A stretch of 64,000 bases of DNA from Caprimulgus europaeus (Eukaryota > Chordata > Aves > Caprimulgiformes > Caprimulgidae): positions 11,911,686 to 11,975,685 of the forward strand of contig OU015534.1 in NCBI GenBank assembly GCA_907165065.1, given 5' to 3'. The position numbers were made by a program, and so were the translations under genes. Position 1 is the stretch's first letter; every line of letters starts with the position of its first letter. The notes under the pieces were generated by a model. The model was not told where the DNA came from. It saw only the letters and a list, made by a program, of their open reading frames with translations, and ran no database searches. Of the stretch, positions 61,890-64,000 are shown one piece after another.

Positions 61890-62240
61890 ATATTGAAGAA
61901 TGGCCGCACTGGGTCAGTGCACCCTACCACCGGCATCTGAGACCTCTAGTTCTTCTTTTGGAAGAGACAATGACCCACTGATCCCTACCCATCTTCTCCC
62001 ACGCTATTCACGTCTACAGACCCTGAGTGTACCTACAGTTGTCACTTTCAGGCTGAAAAGTCCCGAGCCACCTGGCCATTCTCTACAGAGATGCCACTGA
62101 AGTGTGCAGTGGTACAACACCGCTTTGCTTTGTTCTCTGCCCTTGCCTAATAACTCTACCATTTGGGTTTTGTCCATTACTGAGCTGGTGCAATCACTTG
62201 TTCTTTCACAGCTCTGCAAGAAGGTGTAAACCATGATCCT
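61890..62240 (-). mobile_element. Ancient CR1-group LINE 3' region, antisense
   Basis: Read on the minus strand, the sequence around 62064 gives SGLFSLK, the equivalent of the LGLFSLE box downstream of the CR1 reverse transcriptase. The plus strand at 62050-62068 reads AGGCTGAAAAGTCCCGAGCC. The stretch TGCCTAATAACTCTACCATT, then GGGTTTTGTCCATTACTGAG, also resembles reversed old CR1/L3 sequence. It opens with TGGCCGCACTGGGTCAGTG at 61901, similar to the repeat at 41822. It is heavily decayed and the limits are approximate. Confidence 0.45.
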
Positions 62241-62734
62241 TCCTTCTGACAGGAAGGAGCAATAAACGCCACAGCCACTCCAAAAAATGCCTTTGAACAA
62301 TCTTTATTCCATCAGCAAAAAAAGGAAGGGGCAGGTGAAGTTCACTGAACAAAAAAACCCACTACCCACCCACAGGCCATGTAGCAGGACTCTCAGTTAT
62401 CCCCACCTCCTCCCCTGGGAAAGGCTGCTCTGTACCTTTCAGGCACTCTGGAGCATCATCAGCCTTCTCGCCCTCTTTGCTCTCCATCACCTGGTAGGTT
62501 ATTTAAACTCATCAGCATAGGCCTTTTCCCATTGTCTGCTCACTGCTCTATTTAGAGCCAGACCAGCTGCTTCAACATATCTGAAAGGGCCTCCATACCC
62601 TATGCTGTGGTTCATACACAGAACATCGTCATACTACTGCAGAAAAGATAAACATCCTATCATGACTGAAAAATGTAACTCTCACAGCTGTAAAACCTGT
62701 TAAGTACTCTTTTTTATTCAGGATCAGAAGCATC

Positions 62735-63240
62735 AGCTAAAGGACCATGCCTGGTTCTGGGCCTCACAGAAAAAACATGAACAAACTGGAAAAAGTCCAT
62801 AAGAGAGCTGTGAAAAAGACTTAAGGTCCAGAAAACATGATCTCTGAGGAAAGCTAGAAATTAATTTGTTAAGTCTAGAGAAGAGAAAACTGAAAGAGGA
62901 CATGATAATCTGTTAAATATTACAAGGCTGCTGCAAAAGAGAAAGGCAGTATCTCTATATCCCTGGTAAATAGAAGTAGTAGCCCTGGGCCTAAAATGCA
63001 GCAAAAGAAACTTAGATTAAACATTAGAAGAAGGTTTCTTATGCTTGGAATTATTACACATCTATTGCCTGGACATGGGTTACAGAACTTGCATCAGCTA
63101 CACTGGTTTCAGATTTTATTGTATTATTTTTAAGAACAAGTTTACATCTATTAAGCATGGCTTGGCCATAGCTGTGCCTTCTTTTAAAAGGGAAAATTAA
63201 ATAGATGATCTTTTGAAGCACTGCACAGGTCGACTTCTTT
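62735..63240 (+). mobile_element. Old CR1-group LINE, 3' part of ORF2 and 3' end
   Basis: A frame at about 62770 reads KNMNKLEKVHKRAVKK, matching the KKDIDKLEQVQRRATKM segment of CR1 ORF2. Next come GPENMISEES, for GLEHLSYEE, and an SREKTERGHDN piece, for [12 protein letters not shown]. Near the end, ATAGATGATCTTTTGAAGCA and CTTCTTTT at 63201-63240 correspond to the CR1 tail (TAGATGATCTTTTGAGGTCC, TTCCAAC). Stops and frameshifts are frequent. It is in the plus orientation, downstream of and opposite to the antisense piece at 61890-62240. Confidence 0.7.
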
Positions 63241-64000
63241 TAAAACCATTTTCACACTGGGCTGAGATTGCTGGGAGGTGAGCAAATACCCAAGCTACAG
63301 TCTGCTCTGGTTGGGAATCAAGGCCTACCCTTCAGCCTCCCAGTGCTTCTGAGGTATTTACCTTCATATATGGTAATCAAATTTCAGTACAAACACAACT
63401 GTAGATAAGCAGCACATGGATTTTGCAAGTCTGTTGCCTGCCAAGACTGCTTTCTGTTTGTACCCTGTACCTTTGTGATAAACAGGAAGACACGTAAAGT
63501 TTAACCTTTCTGTAGTCATTAACATCTTGCGCTTACGCACCAACAAGGCACAAAATCAAAGACTGATTTAATATCAGCTCAGTCCCTCCTGCTAACTGAC
63601 TATGTCCTGACATGCATGAAGCCCAACAAAGTGTCCTGAACAGCTCACCTATATAACGGAAGTTAATCTTTATGGAGACTGGAAAGTTTTGAGATAAACT
63701 GTAAATATTAAAGACAAAATAAATCAGTTTGCCTGCTCTAATGAAATCCTCAGGCTTTCCTACTGATTCTCCAAACATCTCAGACAAAAACCACACATGC
63801 ACACACAAAAATAACAAGCAGCTTGGTTTAAAGGTTGGCTTCCTTTTATTCAGACAAGGCAGAAACTTTGTCCCGACCTGCCTCTCGGTGCAGCATATAA
63901 GAAAACATGCAAAATTTGTCATTGCTCACCAAACCCTCTAATACCAAAACACAATTATGCAAGGGTGAAAAGCTGACTTCTAGACAGCATAGAATATTAT

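Larger units (their letters stand above)
1..64000 (-). other. ST3GAL3: ST3GAL3 gene body, internal part (five coding exons plus introns)
   Basis: Five minus-strand exons at 56774-56680, 40997-40934, 32833-32738, 28220-28034 and 7866-7720 encode consecutive parts of one sialyltransferase. Together they total 589 bp, that is one base completing a preceding codon plus 196 codons, with intron phases 1, 2, 2, 0 and 0 and no stop. The product family is the type II Golgi membrane enzyme that transfers sialic acid from CMP-sialic acid in alpha-2,3 linkage to terminal galactose of Gal-beta-1,3/4-GlcNAc on glycoproteins. The human enzyme is about 375 residues in its commonest form, so roughly half the protein is here. 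The first exon seen starts inside a codon and the last ends without a stop. I searched by eye for the flanking exons in 56900-64000 and in 1-7700 and did not find them. That the gene spans the whole window is therefore an inference. Confidence 0.93.
56775..64000 (-). other. ST3GAL3: ST3GAL3 intron, incomplete (upstream of the first exon seen)
   Basis: This intron runs from the acceptor beside 56774 to the window end. The exon that should precede it, ending ...AIFPR in known proteins, was not found. The contents I can name are an A13-G-A10 run (58469-58492), an antisense CR1-group piece (61890-62240) and a sense CR1-group piece (62735-63240). Confidence 0.75.

Noticed and set aside
56900..64000. 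Search for the preceding ST3GAL3 exon (ending ALMTAIFPR in known proteins)
   Set aside because: No minus-strand match to that peptide was visible, so the exon is presumed to lie beyond 64000.
1..64000. CRISPR arrays, bacterial operons, tRNA or rRNA genes
   Set aside because: The window is vertebrate intronic DNA. No regularly spaced repeats and no cloverleaf or rRNA signature were recognised; a structure search would be needed to exclude small RNAs.

Overview
The window is vertebrate nuclear DNA, and the repeats point to a bird (or another sauropsid). CR1 LINE fragments are the only clearly recognisable interspersed repeats, including one relatively well-preserved copy that ends in the tandem ATTCTGTG-type tail. 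No Alu, L1 or other mammalian-type repeat is visible. I cannot name the species.

The only gene I can support is ST3GAL3 (beta-galactoside alpha-2,3-sialyltransferase 3), on the minus strand. Five consecutive internal coding exons are present. In transcription order they are 56774-56680, 40997-40934, 32833-32738, 28220-28034 and 7866-7720. All have GT-AG borders and their phases fit together, giving one uninterrupted 196-codon stretch. It covers the end of the stem/start of the catalytic domain, the whole of sialylmotif L (split over two exons), the region between the motifs, and the first part of sialylmotif S. I did not find the exons for the cytoplasmic tail, transmembrane anchor and early stem, nor those for the end of motif S, motif III, motif VS and the C-terminus. 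They should lie above 64000 and below 1 respectively, so the whole window is probably inside the ST3GAL3 transcription unit.

Everything else is intron. 1-7719 holds a 61-bp tandem duplication and a small hairpin. 7867-28033 holds a CpG-rich block near 10.8 kb, an unexplained exon-like open segment at 17.1 kb, a short CR1 tail and a decayed CR1 at 25.4-26.5 kb. 28221-32737 holds a CR1 tail and an antisense reverse-transcriptase fragment. 32834-40933 holds little that I recognise. 40998-56679 holds the best CR1 copy, at 50.8-52.0 kb, and a possible regulatory block at about 55 kb. 56775-64000 holds two more decayed CR1-group pieces.

The many open frames of 60-150 codons fit chance for about 64 kb of AT-rich DNA, and apart from the exons and LINE pieces none resembles a protein I know. 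I see no convincing new gene system. The most interesting unexplained items are the exon-like segment at 17069-17199 and the intronic CpG-rich block at 10770-11100.
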